NCBI RefSeq assembly: GCF_943913405.1
Contig: NZ_CALTYA010000023.1
Location: 1-60,819 of the forward strand
Source of the DNA: an uncultured Flavobacterium sp.
GTDB lineage: Bacteria > Bacteroidota > Bacteroidia > Flavobacteriales > Flavobacteriaceae
Reading direction: 5' to 3'
DNA: 60,819 nucleotides
Positions 1-7,742 of the stretch are shown here, piece by piece. The stretch's first letter is position 1. Every line of letters starts with the position of its first letter. The position numbers were made by a program, and so were the translations under genes. The notes beneath the pieces are model-generated. The model saw nothing but the letters and a program-made list of their open reading frames with translations, was not told the DNA's origin and made no database searches.

Positions 1-142
1 TATCGGGTTTTGTAATATGTGCCGACAAAGTAAATCGATTTTGACTGTGGGCACGGATTGCAAATCCGCGCTATCGGGTTTTGTAATATGTGCCGACAAA
101 GTAAATCGATTTTGACTGTGGGCACGCATTGCAAATCCGCGC
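1..142. repeat. Two tandem 71-bp REP-like intergenic repeats
   Basis: Bases 1-71 and 72-142 are the same 71-bp unit with one difference seen (cggatt versus cgcatt). Each unit ends in a small hairpin, CGGATT-GCA-AATCCG, which the difference weakens in the second copy. The start of a third unit (tattgggt) follows at 143 and then diverges. The left end is cut by the window, so more copies may lie upstream. Short hairpin-bearing repeats of this kind are common between flavobacterial genes. From 143 to 318 the DNA is AT-rich with no gene; a 7-bp inverted repeat (TATGATA-ttt-TATCATA, 257-273) lies just upstream of the first CDS and could be an operator. Confidence 0.8.
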
Positions 143-318
143 TATTGGGTGCAAAACTACTGAAATATACACCGCGTTAAGACTAAAAATTTATAACAAA
201 TTAAGAACCCTTTTGATGATTTGTAATTTTTTTTGTTATTTTTGTTTAAAATAATATATGATATTTTATCATACATATAAACAAGTTACAAGACATAGCA
301 GAACTACAACTAACAATC

Positions 319-684
319 ATGAGTCAATCAGCATCCCAAACCGCTATTTTTTATAAAGATGTAAAACAATCAAAAATAGTTTGGTCAATTAAAGATTCTG
401 GAGGTTTCCCAGCTCCAAAAAATCGAGAAGGAATTAGAACTATGCCTTTTTGGTCAAGCAAATCTAGAGCTGATTTGATAATAAAAAATGTAGCCGCTTA
501 TAAAGATTTTGAATCTGTAGAAATGAATATTGAAGATTTTTATAACTGGTTGCAATTATTGAAAAAAGAGAATCAATTGGCGGGTGTGAATTGGAGTGGA
601 AAAAGCGCAGTTGGTTATGATATAAATCCCGAAGCTCTTTTGAATTGGATTGATACATTTAAAACTAAAAAAAATATTTGGTAA
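319..684 (+). CDS. DUF2750 family protein
   Basis: A 121-residue cytoplasmic protein with no signal peptide or membrane segment. The block WSIKDSGGFPAP (residues 22-33), followed by RTMPFWSSKSRA, is typical of the DUF2750 family, small proteins of unknown function. The length fits the family. The ATG at 319 follows an AT-rich leader. It stands alone: the upstream DNA is repeat sequence and the next gene begins about 240 bp downstream. The family call is by motif memory; no function can be inferred from context. Confidence 0.75.
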   Translation: MSQSASQTAIFYKDVKQSKIVWSIKDSGGFPAPKNREGIRTMPFWSSKSRADLIIKNVAAYKDFESVEMNIEDFYNWLQLLKKENQLAGVNWSGKSAVGYDINPEALLNWIDTFKTKKNIW

Positions 685-806
685 AAACTTTTTGGAGATT
701 AATTGCAAAGCTACGTCTTGTAACCGCCACTAGCCTCTGCTGGTTTTTGGTAAGTTGAAAGTTTATTTTTCACGAAGATTGTTTTATCTTGGCAGAGAAA
801 ACTCAG

Positions 807-840
807 CCCCCCCCCCGCTGGCGCGAGCGTCCCGCTCGTG
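807..840. repeat. Poly-C tract plus GC-rich REP-like hairpin
   Basis: A run of ten C (807-816) is followed by a hairpin whose stem is 822-829 with 833-840 (core CGAGCG-tcc-CGCTCG). It is strikingly GC-rich for this genome. Similar palindromes recur between genes in flavobacteria. Just downstream (854-861) is atcgggtt, also found at the start of the 71-bp repeat at position 1. It lies in the gap between the DUF2750 gene and the GNAT gene, where no other gene is visible. The poly-C tract is a likely site of length variation or sequencing error. Confidence 0.6.
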
Positions 841-920
841 AACATGTAAATTATCGGGTTACTAGCTGAATAATTAGCATCTGACAACTAGTATAGTTAA
901 TGACAGAAAAATAACAAACC

Positions 921-1364
921 ATGATCATCAGAGAAGCGAAAATTGACGACATAAAACAAATTCAAATCGTAAGAAATTCGGTAACAGAAAACACTCTGTC
1001 TGATCCTAGCCTAGTGACCGACGAAGATTGTGAAGAATTTATTACCGCAAGAGGAAAAGGCTGGGTGTGCGAAATCGACAGCCAGGTTGTAGGCTTTGCA
1101 ATTGCTGACTTGAAAGAAAATAACATCTGGGCATTGTTTTTAGATCCAAAGTTTGAGAAAAAAGGTATCGGGCAACAGCTGCACAAAACAATGTTGGACT
1201 GGTATTTTACGCAAACCAAAGACACCGTGTGGCTAGGAACTGCTTTTAATACAAGAGCAGAGCTGTTTTACAGAAAGGCTGGCTGGAAAGAAGCCGGAAC
1301 CCATGGACCAAAGGAAATTAAATTTAAAATGACATATAACGACTGGGTTGGCCTGAATCGTTAA
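921..1364 (+). CDS. GNAT family N-acetyltransferase
   Basis: A 147-residue single-domain acetyltransferase. The N-terminus IREAKIDDIKQIQ is the usual GNAT beta1-alpha1 start. LFLDPKFEKKGIGQQL (about residues 72-87) is motif A, with the K-K-G-I-G acetyl-CoA pyrophosphate loop. AELFYRKAGWKEAG near the C-terminus is motif B. The family transfers acetyl from acetyl-CoA to an amine; the substrate cannot be read from the sequence. It is probably monocistronic, with intergenic repeats upstream and a small membrane protein gene 44 bp downstream. Confidence 0.85.
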   Translation: MIIREAKIDDIKQIQIVRNSVTENTLSDPSLVTDEDCEEFITARGKGWVCEIDSQVVGFAIADLKENNIWALFLDPKFEKKGIGQQLHKTMLDWYFTQTKDTVWLGTAFNTRAELFYRKAGWKEAGTHGPKEIKFKMTYNDWVGLNR

Positions 1365-1408
1365 TATCAGTTTATTAGGCAAACTTAAACTCTCAACAGT
1401 AATAAACT

Positions 1409-1591
1409 ATGAGCACTAAAAAAGGACTATCATTTCCGTTACTAATTATAGCAATAGTTATTGGAGCTACCATTTTTAAACAATTCGATTTTAAAACTCT
1501 ACGATTTGAAGAGCCTGCCATGGCTGTCATCTATATTTTGACTTTTCTTATGACGGTTTATTTTATTTTTAAGAATAGTAAGGAAAAATAG
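1409..1591 (+). CDS. Small two-helix membrane protein, unknown function
   Basis: A 60-residue protein with two hydrophobic stretches, about residues 9-22 (LSFPLLIIAIVIGATIF) and 37-54 (AMAVIYILTFLMTVYFIF). A polar linker separates them and the tail is lysine-rich (KNSKEK). This suggests a small inner-membrane hairpin with the ends in the cytoplasm. I do not recognise a family. The gene follows the GNAT gene by 44 bp and could be cotranscribed with it. Support for it being real is its membrane pattern and the absence of a competing frame. Confidence 0.55.
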   Translation: MSTKKGLSFPLLIIAIVIGATIFKQFDFKTLRFEEPAMAVIYILTFLMTVYFIFKNSKEK

Positions 1592-1690
1592 GAATAGTAA
1601 ATAATGATTGTGTTTGCATAACAGCAAAACCATGACTGCAAAAATTTAGCTGTAGTGATTTAAAAACAACACTAACTTAAAAAGAAAAAT

Positions 1691-2047
1691 ATGATACTTG
1701 GAAGGTTCTATTTTACACAAACTCAAAACGGCAATCTACTGGGTGAATTCTCTAATAATACATCATTGGGTAATTCTAGTGAAAGTGCTGATATAAATTC
1801 CTTATTTGATAGCAATAGAAAATTTCTTGGGTACTATCGTTCTACTTGGTTTGAAAATGGTGCCCAATTTCTTAATTTAAATATTGAAGAAAAAGGCGGT
1901 ACCGGAGGCAGAATATTAATTTTAAGATGGCACAATCCAGATGGAACTATTGCATTTTATGGTGAAGGTTTTTTAAATGCAGATATTTTGATTGGTAATT
2001 ATTGGGATAGAGAAATACAAGATAGAATTGGAGAATCTCTTCTATAA
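1691..2047 (+). CDS. Hypothetical protein, beta-rich, unknown
   Basis: A 118-residue soluble protein with no signal peptide. It is rich in aromatic residues and glycine, with alternating hydrophobic strands (FLGYYRSTWFENGAQFLNL, GRILILRWHNPDGTIAFYGEG), suggesting a small beta-barrel or sandwich. I recognise no family. It stands between a small membrane protein gene and a response regulator gene, each about 60-100 bp away, so operon membership is unclear. No function can be proposed. Confidence 0.6.
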   Translation: MILGRFYFTQTQNGNLLGEFSNNTSLGNSSESADINSLFDSNRKFLGYYRSTWFENGAQFLNLNIEEKGGTGGRILILRWHNPDGTIAFYGEGFLNADILIGNYWDREIQDRIGESLL

Positions 2048-2107
2048 TCACCTCTACACTATTAAATGATTGCTATTTGATAAATTAAAGTATCTTTAGA
2101 AAAAAAC

Positions 2108-2533
2108 ATGAACAAGCAAGGCCCCATAATTTTTATTGAAGACGATCAAGACGACCAAGATGTTTTAGCTGCCGTTTTTAAAAGTCTTGATTATAAAAAT
2201 GAAATCATATTCTTTACTGAAGCTGAAAAGGCTTTGGAATTCTTAACCGCTACTAAAATTAAGCCCTTCATTATTTTTTCTGATATCAACATGCCAAAAC
2301 TCAATGGGATGGAATTAAGAGAGAAGGTTTATGAAAACAAGCAACTTGAGATAAAGTCTATTCCTTATCTGTTTTTTTCGACGACCGCTGAACAGAAGCA
2401 CGTAATTGATGCCTATTCAAAATCAATTCAAGGATTTTTCATAAAACCGTCCAACTATAACGAAATTAAGGAGGTAATGAAAATTATAATTGAATATTGG
2501 CAAAAGTGCGTTTCTCCAGATTATACCGGATAA
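2108..2533 (+). CDS. Single-domain (REC-only) response regulator
   Basis: A 141-residue receiver domain with no output domain. The acidic pocket is FIEDDQDD (E11, D12, D13), the phospho-acceptor is D59 in IFSDINMPK, the switch Thr/Ser is in FFSTTAE, and the conserved lysine is K113 in FFIKPS. Stand-alone receivers of this type pass phosphate or bind partner proteins in Bacteroidota; the partner kinase is not adjacent. The AraC gene follows, but their products need not interact. Confidence 0.88.
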   Translation: MNKQGPIIFIEDDQDDQDVLAAVFKSLDYKNEIIFFTEAEKALEFLTATKIKPFIIFSDINMPKLNGMELREKVYENKQLEIKSIPYLFFSTTAEQKHVIDAYSKSIQGFFIKPSNYNEIKEVMKIIIEYWQKCVSPDYTG

Positions 2534-2655
2534 AGCAAAAAAAGAATATTTTTTTTAAGTTTGTCGAGCTTATTCCCAATTTCAGAGATGATGATCAAAC
2601 CGATATACTGATTAAGAGTACAGCTATAACCATTAAGCTCCAAAATGCAACAGCC

Positions 2656-3504
2656 ATGATAAAAGACTATAAAAAAATTGATTTATTCGGGAAATCAGTT
2701 GTTCAAAAAATTGTCTTGAAACCGCCTTTTAAATTTGATTTCCCGGTTGCTGACCAAGCTTGTTTCTTATATATATTAGAAGGTGAAATTCAATACCAAC
2801 TTGATGACGACCAGATAAATATTCCTACGAACTATTCTTTATTTTTAAACTGCATAAGCTCGGGAAAGCAGATTCACAATTCGAATTCAGAAAGCAATTG
2901 CGAGATCGTAATCGTTACTTTTCATCCTGATATCGTAAAGAAAATTTATGACAGAGAGCTCCCATTCGTACTTCAGACACCCAAAAACATAATTTCAAAT
3001 AAGTCAAGCGAGAAAATAAATAGCGACTTTTTAATTCAAAAATATATTGAAGGCTTGCTGTTTTATTTTGAAAACCCTTCTCTCGTCAACGAAGACATAC
3101 TTATCTTAAAATTTAAGGAAATCATACTTCTTCTCTCGCAGACTAGAAATGCTACATCGGTACAGGTCATATTTTCACAGCTTTTTTCGCCAACTGCCTA
3201 TACTTTCAAGCAGATATTTGAAGCGCATCTGTTTTCGCAGTTAACGATTGAGGACTTGGCACAGCAGCATAATTTAAGCGTATCTTCCTTCAAACGGGAA
3301 TTTGCAAAATTATACAACGATACGCCTGCAAATTACATCAAAGCCAAAAAGCTTGAAAAAGCAGCAGAGTTGCTTCGGGTTTCTGAAGAAAGAATTAGCG
3401 ATATTGCTTTTGATTGCGGGTTTAACGGCTTGGCAAATTTCACGAAAAGCTTTAGTAAAAAATACAATACTACGCCTACAAATTATCGCCTGAACAACAA
3501 ATAA
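2656..3504 (+). CDS. AraC family transcriptional regulator
   Basis: A 282-residue protein. The N-terminal half is a cupin-like sensor fold (FLYILEGEIQYQLDDDQINIP). The C-terminal about 100 residues are the double HTH of AraC/XylS proteins (LTIEDLAQQHNLSVSSFKREF, then RISDIAFDCGFNGLANFTKSF and the terminal TPTNYR). An open frame extends back to 2497 but would overlap the response regulator gene and add an atypical lysine/phenylalanine-rich leader. The ATG at 2656 (MIKDYKKID) gives the usual family length. It probably regulates the membrane protein gene 110 bp downstream, which is inference from position only. Confidence 0.85.
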   Translation: MIKDYKKIDLFGKSVVQKIVLKPPFKFDFPVADQACFLYILEGEIQYQLDDDQINIPTNYSLFLNCISSGKQIHNSNSESNCEIVIVTFHPDIVKKIYDRELPFVLQTPKNIISNKSSEKINSDFLIQKYIEGLLFYFENPSLVNEDILILKFKEIILLLSQTRNATSVQVIFSQLFSPTAYTFKQIFEAHLFSQLTIEDLAQQHNLSVSSFKREFAKLYNDTPANYIKAKKLEKAAELLRVSEERISDIAFDCGFNGLANFTKSFSKKYNTTPTNYRLNNK

Positions 3505-3614
3505 TGGCGCATTTTCTTTTTTGAACCAAATTGCCAAACAATTGAACTGATTTACAAAAGCCTTCCCTTTTTTCTATTGCACCTTTGCACTGTTAATCAA
3601 TTAAAACAGAAAAG

Positions 3615-4106
3615 ATGGGACTATCGAATTTAGGAATTTTTCATACAGTTATTGGCGTAATTGCCATCATATCTGCTTTAGTATCACTTATACGATATGG
3701 CAAAATAAATTTGGCACAGCCTAGCGGGAAAATCTACTTTTACACGACAATTGTTACTTCGCTGACATCGCTGGGCATATCCAAACACGGAGGATTTAAT
3801 CCTGGGCATGCATTTTCGATATTTATTGTGATTTTGTTATTGGTCGCTTTTTATTTATACAGCTCAAAAAAAGGAAACAACAAGGCACGTTTTTTTGAGA
3901 ACTTCTGCCTGTCTTTTAGCTTTTTCTTATCGTGGGTTCCTACTGTAAATGAAACGTTTACCCGTGTTCCTGTTGGGCATCCTTTGGCTAAGGATATTAC
4001 TGACCCGCTGATTGGCAATACGCTTCTTGCTCTTTTAGTTCTGTTCATTGCGGGTTCTGTCTACCAATTTATAAAGCAGAAGAAAATTAATAAAGCTGGC
4101 AATTAA
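3615..4106 (+). CDS. Four- or five-helix integral membrane protein, DUF2306-like
   Basis: A 163-residue protein made mostly of hydrophobic helices. Segments lie at about residues 7-26, 42-58, 63-82, 95-110 and 135-153. Conserved-looking polar positions include H10 (GIFHTVIGV), KHGGFNPGHAF and WVPTVNET. The pattern resembles the DUF2306-type membrane proteins often found next to AraC regulators in Bacteroidota. Function is unknown. A cacctttgc sequence near 3580 could be a degenerate -7 box. The stop codon lies at the edge of the long inverted repeat at 4105-4170. Confidence 0.65.
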   Translation: MGLSNLGIFHTVIGVIAIISALVSLIRYGKINLAQPSGKIYFYTTIVTSLTSLGISKHGGFNPGHAFSIFIVILLLVAFYLYSSKKGNNKARFFENFCLSFSFFLSWVPTVNETFTRVPVGHPLAKDITDPLIGNTLLALLVLFIAGSVYQFIKQKKINKAGN

Positions 4107-4170
4107 TTTAGTTATAAATAAAAAATGTTCGTCAATTCAATTGGTGGACATTTTTATTTATAACTAAATT
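4105..4170. terminator. Long A/T-rich inverted repeat, bidirectional terminator
   Basis: The arms AATTTAGTTATAAATAAAAA (from 4105) and the complementary 4141-4170 pair over about 30 bp with one bulge and a few G-T or mismatched positions, around a loop near 4136-4141. The left arm overlaps the stop codon of the 3615 gene. U-rich runs flank the core on either strand, so it should stop transcription from either direction. It is unusually long for a terminator. Confidence 0.7.
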
Positions 4171-4277
4171 GTTGAATTGTAAAGCTCGCTTCTTTCCGAA
4201 AGAAAGTTACTGGAGGTATTGTTTTAGATATCTGAACATTTTTCTTTAAAAACTTCGTTTTGTCTAGTTTAGTAAAT

Positions 4278-4285
4278 TAACTTTG
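4278..4285 (+). promoter_or_regulatory. Candidate -7 box TAACTTTG for AraC gene
   Basis: TAACTTTG matches the Bacteroidota -7 consensus TAnnTTTG and lies 21 bp before the ATG at 4307. The nearest TTG upstream (4260-4262) is only 15 bp away, so the -33 element is poor. The TTG inside this box could be read as a start codon at 4283, but its place in a promoter makes that unlikely. Confidence 0.45.
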
Positions 4286-4306
4286 CTGAGTGAACTAAAC
4301 AGAAAA

Positions 4307-5164
4307 ATGCCTAAAAAAACAAAATCAATTCCGGTAAATCTGATGGCTGAAAAGTTCGGCGCAGGCATTGCTATTGGAAAGGCTACGATTAAAGATGCGC
4401 AGACTTTTGAAGAAGCTGAGCGAACCCATCGAGATGACTATCATTTATTTTGCCTGCTTGAAGAGGGCACCATACCCTTTGAAATAGACTTTCAAAAATA
4501 CAGCATACAGCCTTCGTCGGTGATTTACATTCACCCCAATCAAGTACATCGAATGGTGGCGTTTGAAAATATAACACTCAGCTTTTTAGCAATAAATAGC
4601 GAAAATCTGAATCCTGAATATTTAAAATTATTAGAAGATATTGCGCCTGCAAAACCATTGGTTTTAAACGAAGAAACGTTTGCTATTATCTCTGAGGCAA
4701 TCGTATTCTCCATAAAATTATCAGAAAGAAAGCATGAGAAATTACACCATGCTTTACTAAAAGACAGTTGCAACACAGTTGTCGCTTTAATTGCTTCGCA
4801 GTACTTGCAGCAATCAAATTCAACCGAAACGCTTTCTAGATTTGAGATTATTACCAAAGCTTTCAAGGTTACTTTGGAACGTAATTTTATTACTATAAAA
4901 AAACCAGCTGATTACTCTAAAATCTTGAATATTTCCACTCCTTACTTGAACGAATGCGTGAAAAACACAACAGGGCATTCGGTTTCCCATCACATTCAGC
5001 AGCGCATAATTTTAGAAGCAAAACGATTGCTTTACCATTCTGATAAATCGGTAAAGGAAATTGCGGCCGATTTGGGCTATGAAGAATACAATTATTTTTC
5101 CCGGCTTTTTACTAAAATCACGGGAATGACCGCATTGACTTTTCGGAACAAAAACCACGATTAG
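4307..5164 (+). CDS. AraC family transcriptional regulator
   Basis: A 285-residue regulator. The N-terminal cupin-like domain (FCLLEEGTIPFEIDFQKYSIQPSSV with IHPNQVHRM) is the typical AraC sensor half. The C-terminal HTH pair is visible as ILNISTPYLNECVKNTTGHS and SVKEIAADLGYEEYNYFSRLF. The ATG at 4307 is preferred to the in-frame TTG at 4283, which lies inside a probable -7 box. The flavoprotein gene starts 69 bp downstream on the same strand; AraC plus siderophore-interacting-type reductase is a recurring pair, so it is the likely target. Confidence 0.88.
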   Translation: MPKKTKSIPVNLMAEKFGAGIAIGKATIKDAQTFEEAERTHRDDYHLFCLLEEGTIPFEIDFQKYSIQPSSVIYIHPNQVHRMVAFENITLSFLAINSENLNPEYLKLLEDIAPAKPLVLNEETFAIISEAIVFSIKLSERKHEKLHHALLKDSCNTVVALIASQYLQQSNSTETLSRFEIITKAFKVTLERNFITIKKPADYSKILNISTPYLNECVKNTTGHSVSHHIQQRIILEAKRLLYHSDKSVKEIAADLGYEEYNYFSRLFTKITGMTALTFRNKNHD

Positions 5165-5233
5165 TCCATTACTTACCTTTTTATCGCCATTGTTTATTCC
5201 TATCCTGCGAGGTTCCTTTGTACTATAAAAAAT

Positions 5234-5950
5234 ATGCCAAGTATACCAAAGTGGATAAATGATGCATTTGAGAATTTATTATCCTCAAAATTTCCATTAG
5301 TTGAAGTTACAAATACAGAATACTTTTCACCATCAGTAAAGAAAATCAGCTTAAAAGGAGACTTTAGGAAGTTGGATTTTCAAATCGGCTATTACATAGA
5401 ATTCCGCGTAAATGATACTGAATATCGAAGGTATATGGTTTCTCATGGCGATTCCGAAAAAGGTTTTATGGAAATTATTGCCCATCTCCACGGGGAAGCG
5501 CCTGCCGTAAAATACCTTCATGAATTGACGAAAGGCGACAAAGCGATAGTAATTCCTCCGAGAGGCAATAAATGGTATAATGAATCTGTCGAAAAACAAC
5601 TGATCTTCGGAGACGAAACTTCGTTAAGCCTCGCCTGCTCTTTTCTTCCTGTTCTAAAACAAAACAAGCACCAATTTCAATTCTATTTTGAATTAGATGA
5701 AAAGAATAAAGAAGTTCCTGAATTGTTGGGTTTGGAAAACTACACGGTATTCCCAAAAAATGGTTCTTTCAGAAATGAAAAATGGGTAAGCAATTTGCCA
5801 ATTTTTAAGACCGCTGACTGGCAAAATGCCAACTATATTTTGACAGGAAATGTAAAATCAGTGCAGACTTTTCGAAAAGTATTAAAAAACACTTTTACAG
5901 GAAAAATATTTTCTAAAGGCTTTTGGCTTGAAGGAAAAAACGGCCTTTAG
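5234..5950 (+). CDS. Siderophore-interacting (FAD-binding) family reductase
   Basis: A 238-residue soluble protein with the two-domain plan of siderophore-interacting ferric reductases. The N-terminal FAD-binding barrel contains EYRRYMVSH (about residues 57-65), the counterpart of the R-x-Y-T flavin motif. The C-terminal half is an NAD(P)H-binding-like domain ending in the aromatic FSKGFWLEGKNGL segment, as in the family. It would reduce ferric chelates using NAD(P)H. The substrate is not readable and the Arg/Tyr motif is slightly divergent. A possible promoter is TTG at 5190, 20 bp, then TTCCTTTG at 5213-5220. Confidence 0.72.
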   Translation: MPSIPKWINDAFENLLSSKFPLVEVTNTEYFSPSVKKISLKGDFRKLDFQIGYYIEFRVNDTEYRRYMVSHGDSEKGFMEIIAHLHGEAPAVKYLHELTKGDKAIVIPPRGNKWYNESVEKQLIFGDETSLSLACSFLPVLKQNKHQFQFYFELDEKNKEVPELLGLENYTVFPKNGSFRNEKWVSNLPIFKTADWQNANYILTGNVKSVQTFRKVLKNTFTGKIFSKGFWLEGKNGL

Positions 5951-5967
5951 CATAATTAATTTATAGG

Positions 5968-6366
5968 ATGAAATATATAATAATAGAAAACAAAGAACAA
6001 GAAGAAAATGCGCTGCTTAATGATGTCGCAGATTTCTTGTGGAATAACGGCAATGAAGTATTTGTCAGAAATAACAAAACAGAAGACTTTTTAAAACAGC
6101 ATGATTGCTTGGTTTTATTGATTTGTGGTTATTTCCCAGCTGAATCTCTTTTTGAAAAAGGCAAAGAAACACTTCATAAAAATTTTGATCTAGAGAAAAG
6201 CGACTGCATAAAATCGATGCTGATTTTCTCTAAGAATGGCGTTTATTCAAATGCAATTCCGTTTCCTCATAAAATTTACCATTTCAATACTTTAGATAAA
6301 AAATCATTATCTGATTTTTTTGCTTGGAGCAGGAAATTAAATCTTTTTGCCTCTTTAAACGTCTGA
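5968..6366 (+). CDS. Hypothetical protein
   Basis: A 132-residue soluble protein, 17 bp after the flavoprotein gene and probably cotranscribed with it. Alternating strands and helices (MKYIIIENKEQEENALLNDV, CLVLLICGYF, MLIFSKNGVY) suggest a small alpha/beta fold. No signal peptide, metal motif or known family was recognised. Its context suggests a link to the AraC/reductase pair, but nothing more can be said. Confidence 0.55.
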   Translation: MKYIIIENKEQEENALLNDVADFLWNNGNEVFVRNNKTEDFLKQHDCLVLLICGYFPAESLFEKGKETLHKNFDLEKSDCIKSMLIFSKNGVYSNAIPFPHKIYHFNTLDKKSLSDFFAWSRKLNLFASLNV

Positions 6367-6470
6367 ATCAATAAGTTTCGAACAAGCAAAATAATCTGAT
6401 AAATGTGAGATTGAAAGTTTTTATGTATTTTTAGGCATTCGCACACAACAGCAATGACAATAAATTTACA

Positions 6471-6794
6471 ATGAATCCAAAACCGCATTTTATCGCCCTT
6501 CTCACTTATCTTCCTTCTGAAAAAGGCAAGCAAACTACGCCTGTTTCTTCTGGTTATCGGCCTTCCATAAAATTTCCTTTTGACCAAGGCCAATTTACCG
6601 GCATCCAAAATTTTGTTGATACTGACTTGGTTTTTCCAGGCGATACCGTTACCGCAGAAATAACTATGCTCAATAGAGAATATTTCGAAGGGAAAATTTA
6701 TAAGGGACTAGATTTTGATTTTTTTGAAGGTACAAATCTGATTGGCCATGGAATAATTACTAAGCTTATTGAAGATGATAATGAGGATTTTTAA
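6471..6794 (+). CDS. Stand-alone EF-Tu domain-like protein
   Basis: A 107-residue protein resembling the C-terminal beta-barrel of elongation factor Tu. PHFIALLTYLPSEKGKQTTP, GYRPSIKFPF, then VFPGDTVTAEITML and a final GHGIITKL follow the order of EF-Tu domain 3 strands. There is no GTPase domain. Such proteins are annotated as EF-Tu-like in Bacteroidota and their role is unknown. The surrounding genes are small and unrelated. Confidence 0.7.
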   Translation: MNPKPHFIALLTYLPSEKGKQTTPVSSGYRPSIKFPFDQGQFTGIQNFVDTDLVFPGDTVTAEITMLNREYFEGKIYKGLDFDFFEGTNLIGHGIITKLIEDDNEDF

Positions 6795-6826
6795 TTTGTG
6801 CGGAATAAATTTGAGATAAATTAGAT

Positions 6827-7267
6827 ATGGCAAAGCAAAATAAAACTACGGAAACCGAAGTCAATGTGATTGATTTTATCAATTCTTTTGTAGAAGAAGA
6901 GCAAAAAAAAGCGGACAGCCTTCAATTAATAAAACTTATGAGTGAATGGTCGGGGTTTGAGCCTAAAATGTGGGGACCGACAATTATCGGATTTGGAAGT
7001 TATCATTACAAATATGCCAGCGGACACGAAGGCGATGCGCCAATGCTAGGTTTTTCGCCACGCAAGGCAGCTTTTTCATTATATGTTTATTCGCCAACTG
7101 AAGAGAACAAGCATTTTTTAGACGACTTTGGCAAGTTTAAAATTAGCAAGGCATGTATCTATATAAAAAAAATAGCCGACATCAATATTGCTGCTTTGGA
7201 AAAAATGTGCAAGGCAACGATTGATTATTTAAAGGAACATCATGAATGTGCTTGCAGAGAAAATTAA
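6827..7267 (+). CDS. DUF1801 domain protein
   Basis: A 146-residue soluble protein. The core MWGPTIIGFGSYHYKYASGHEGDAPMLGFSPRKAAFSLYVY region and the later CIYIKKIADINIAALEKM segment match the DUF1801 (YdhG-like) fold. Such proteins are small, cytoplasmic and of unknown biochemical function. The C-terminus carries a short Cys/His tail (HHECACREN). The start ATG at 6827 follows the previous stop by 32 bp, so cotranscription is possible. Confidence 0.8.
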   Translation: MAKQNKTTETEVNVIDFINSFVEEEQKKADSLQLIKLMSEWSGFEPKMWGPTIIGFGSYHYKYASGHEGDAPMLGFSPRKAAFSLYVYSPTEENKHFLDDFGKFKISKACIYIKKIADINIAALEKMCKATIDYLKEHHECACREN

Positions 7268-7312
7268 TCATTTATTATAAAATAATTCATACCATTTCTA
7301 AACAAAAAAATT

Positions 7313-7666
7313 ATGCTTACAGCAATTAATCCAAAACTTCCGATGCGCGACAAAGCGATCACGAAAGATTTTTATATAAATAAATTAGGTTTCAAAAATG
7401 TTGGAACTGCCGATTTTGAAGGTTATCTGATGGTTCAGAAAGATAATATTGAGCTTCACTTTTTTGAATTCAAGGAACTGGATCCAAAAGAAAATTATGG
7501 CCAGGTTTATATCCGTACAAATGCAATTGAAACGCTTTATCAATCTATGTTGAAAACAGGAAATGTTCATCCAAATGGCCATTTGCAAACCAAGCCTTGG
7601 GGACAAAAGGAATTTTCTATGCTTGATCCTGATAATAATTTGCTGACTTTTGGGGAGAGTTTATAA
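7313..7666 (+). CDS. VOC family protein (glyoxalase/bleomycin-resistance fold)
   Basis: A 117-residue protein with the vicinal-oxygen-chelate pattern: NPKLPMRDKAITKDFYINKLGF at the N-terminus, LHFFEF in the middle and FSMLDPDNNLLTFGE at the C-terminus. It resembles the bleomycin-resistance-protein branch (small binding proteins) more than true glyoxalase I. The ligand cannot be predicted. It is 46 bp downstream of the DUF1801 gene. Confidence 0.8.
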   Translation: MLTAINPKLPMRDKAITKDFYINKLGFKNVGTADFEGYLMVQKDNIELHFFEFKELDPKENYGQVYIRTNAIETLYQSMLKTGNVHPNGHLQTKPWGQKEFSMLDPDNNLLTFGESL

Positions 7667-7742
7667 TTCCCTAAAAATTATCGTTTCTTTTTAATTACTT
7701 TTAATTATAAAGACTAACAGCGGTAAACAAAATTTTAAAAAA

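Noticed and set aside
2497..2655. N-terminal extension of the AraC gene
   Set aside because: It overlaps the response regulator gene and adds sequence unlike the family; the ATG at 2656 gives a normal length.
4283..4306. TTG start for the second AraC gene
   Set aside because: The TTG is part of a TAACTTTG -7 box, and ATG at 4307 gives the normal N-terminus.
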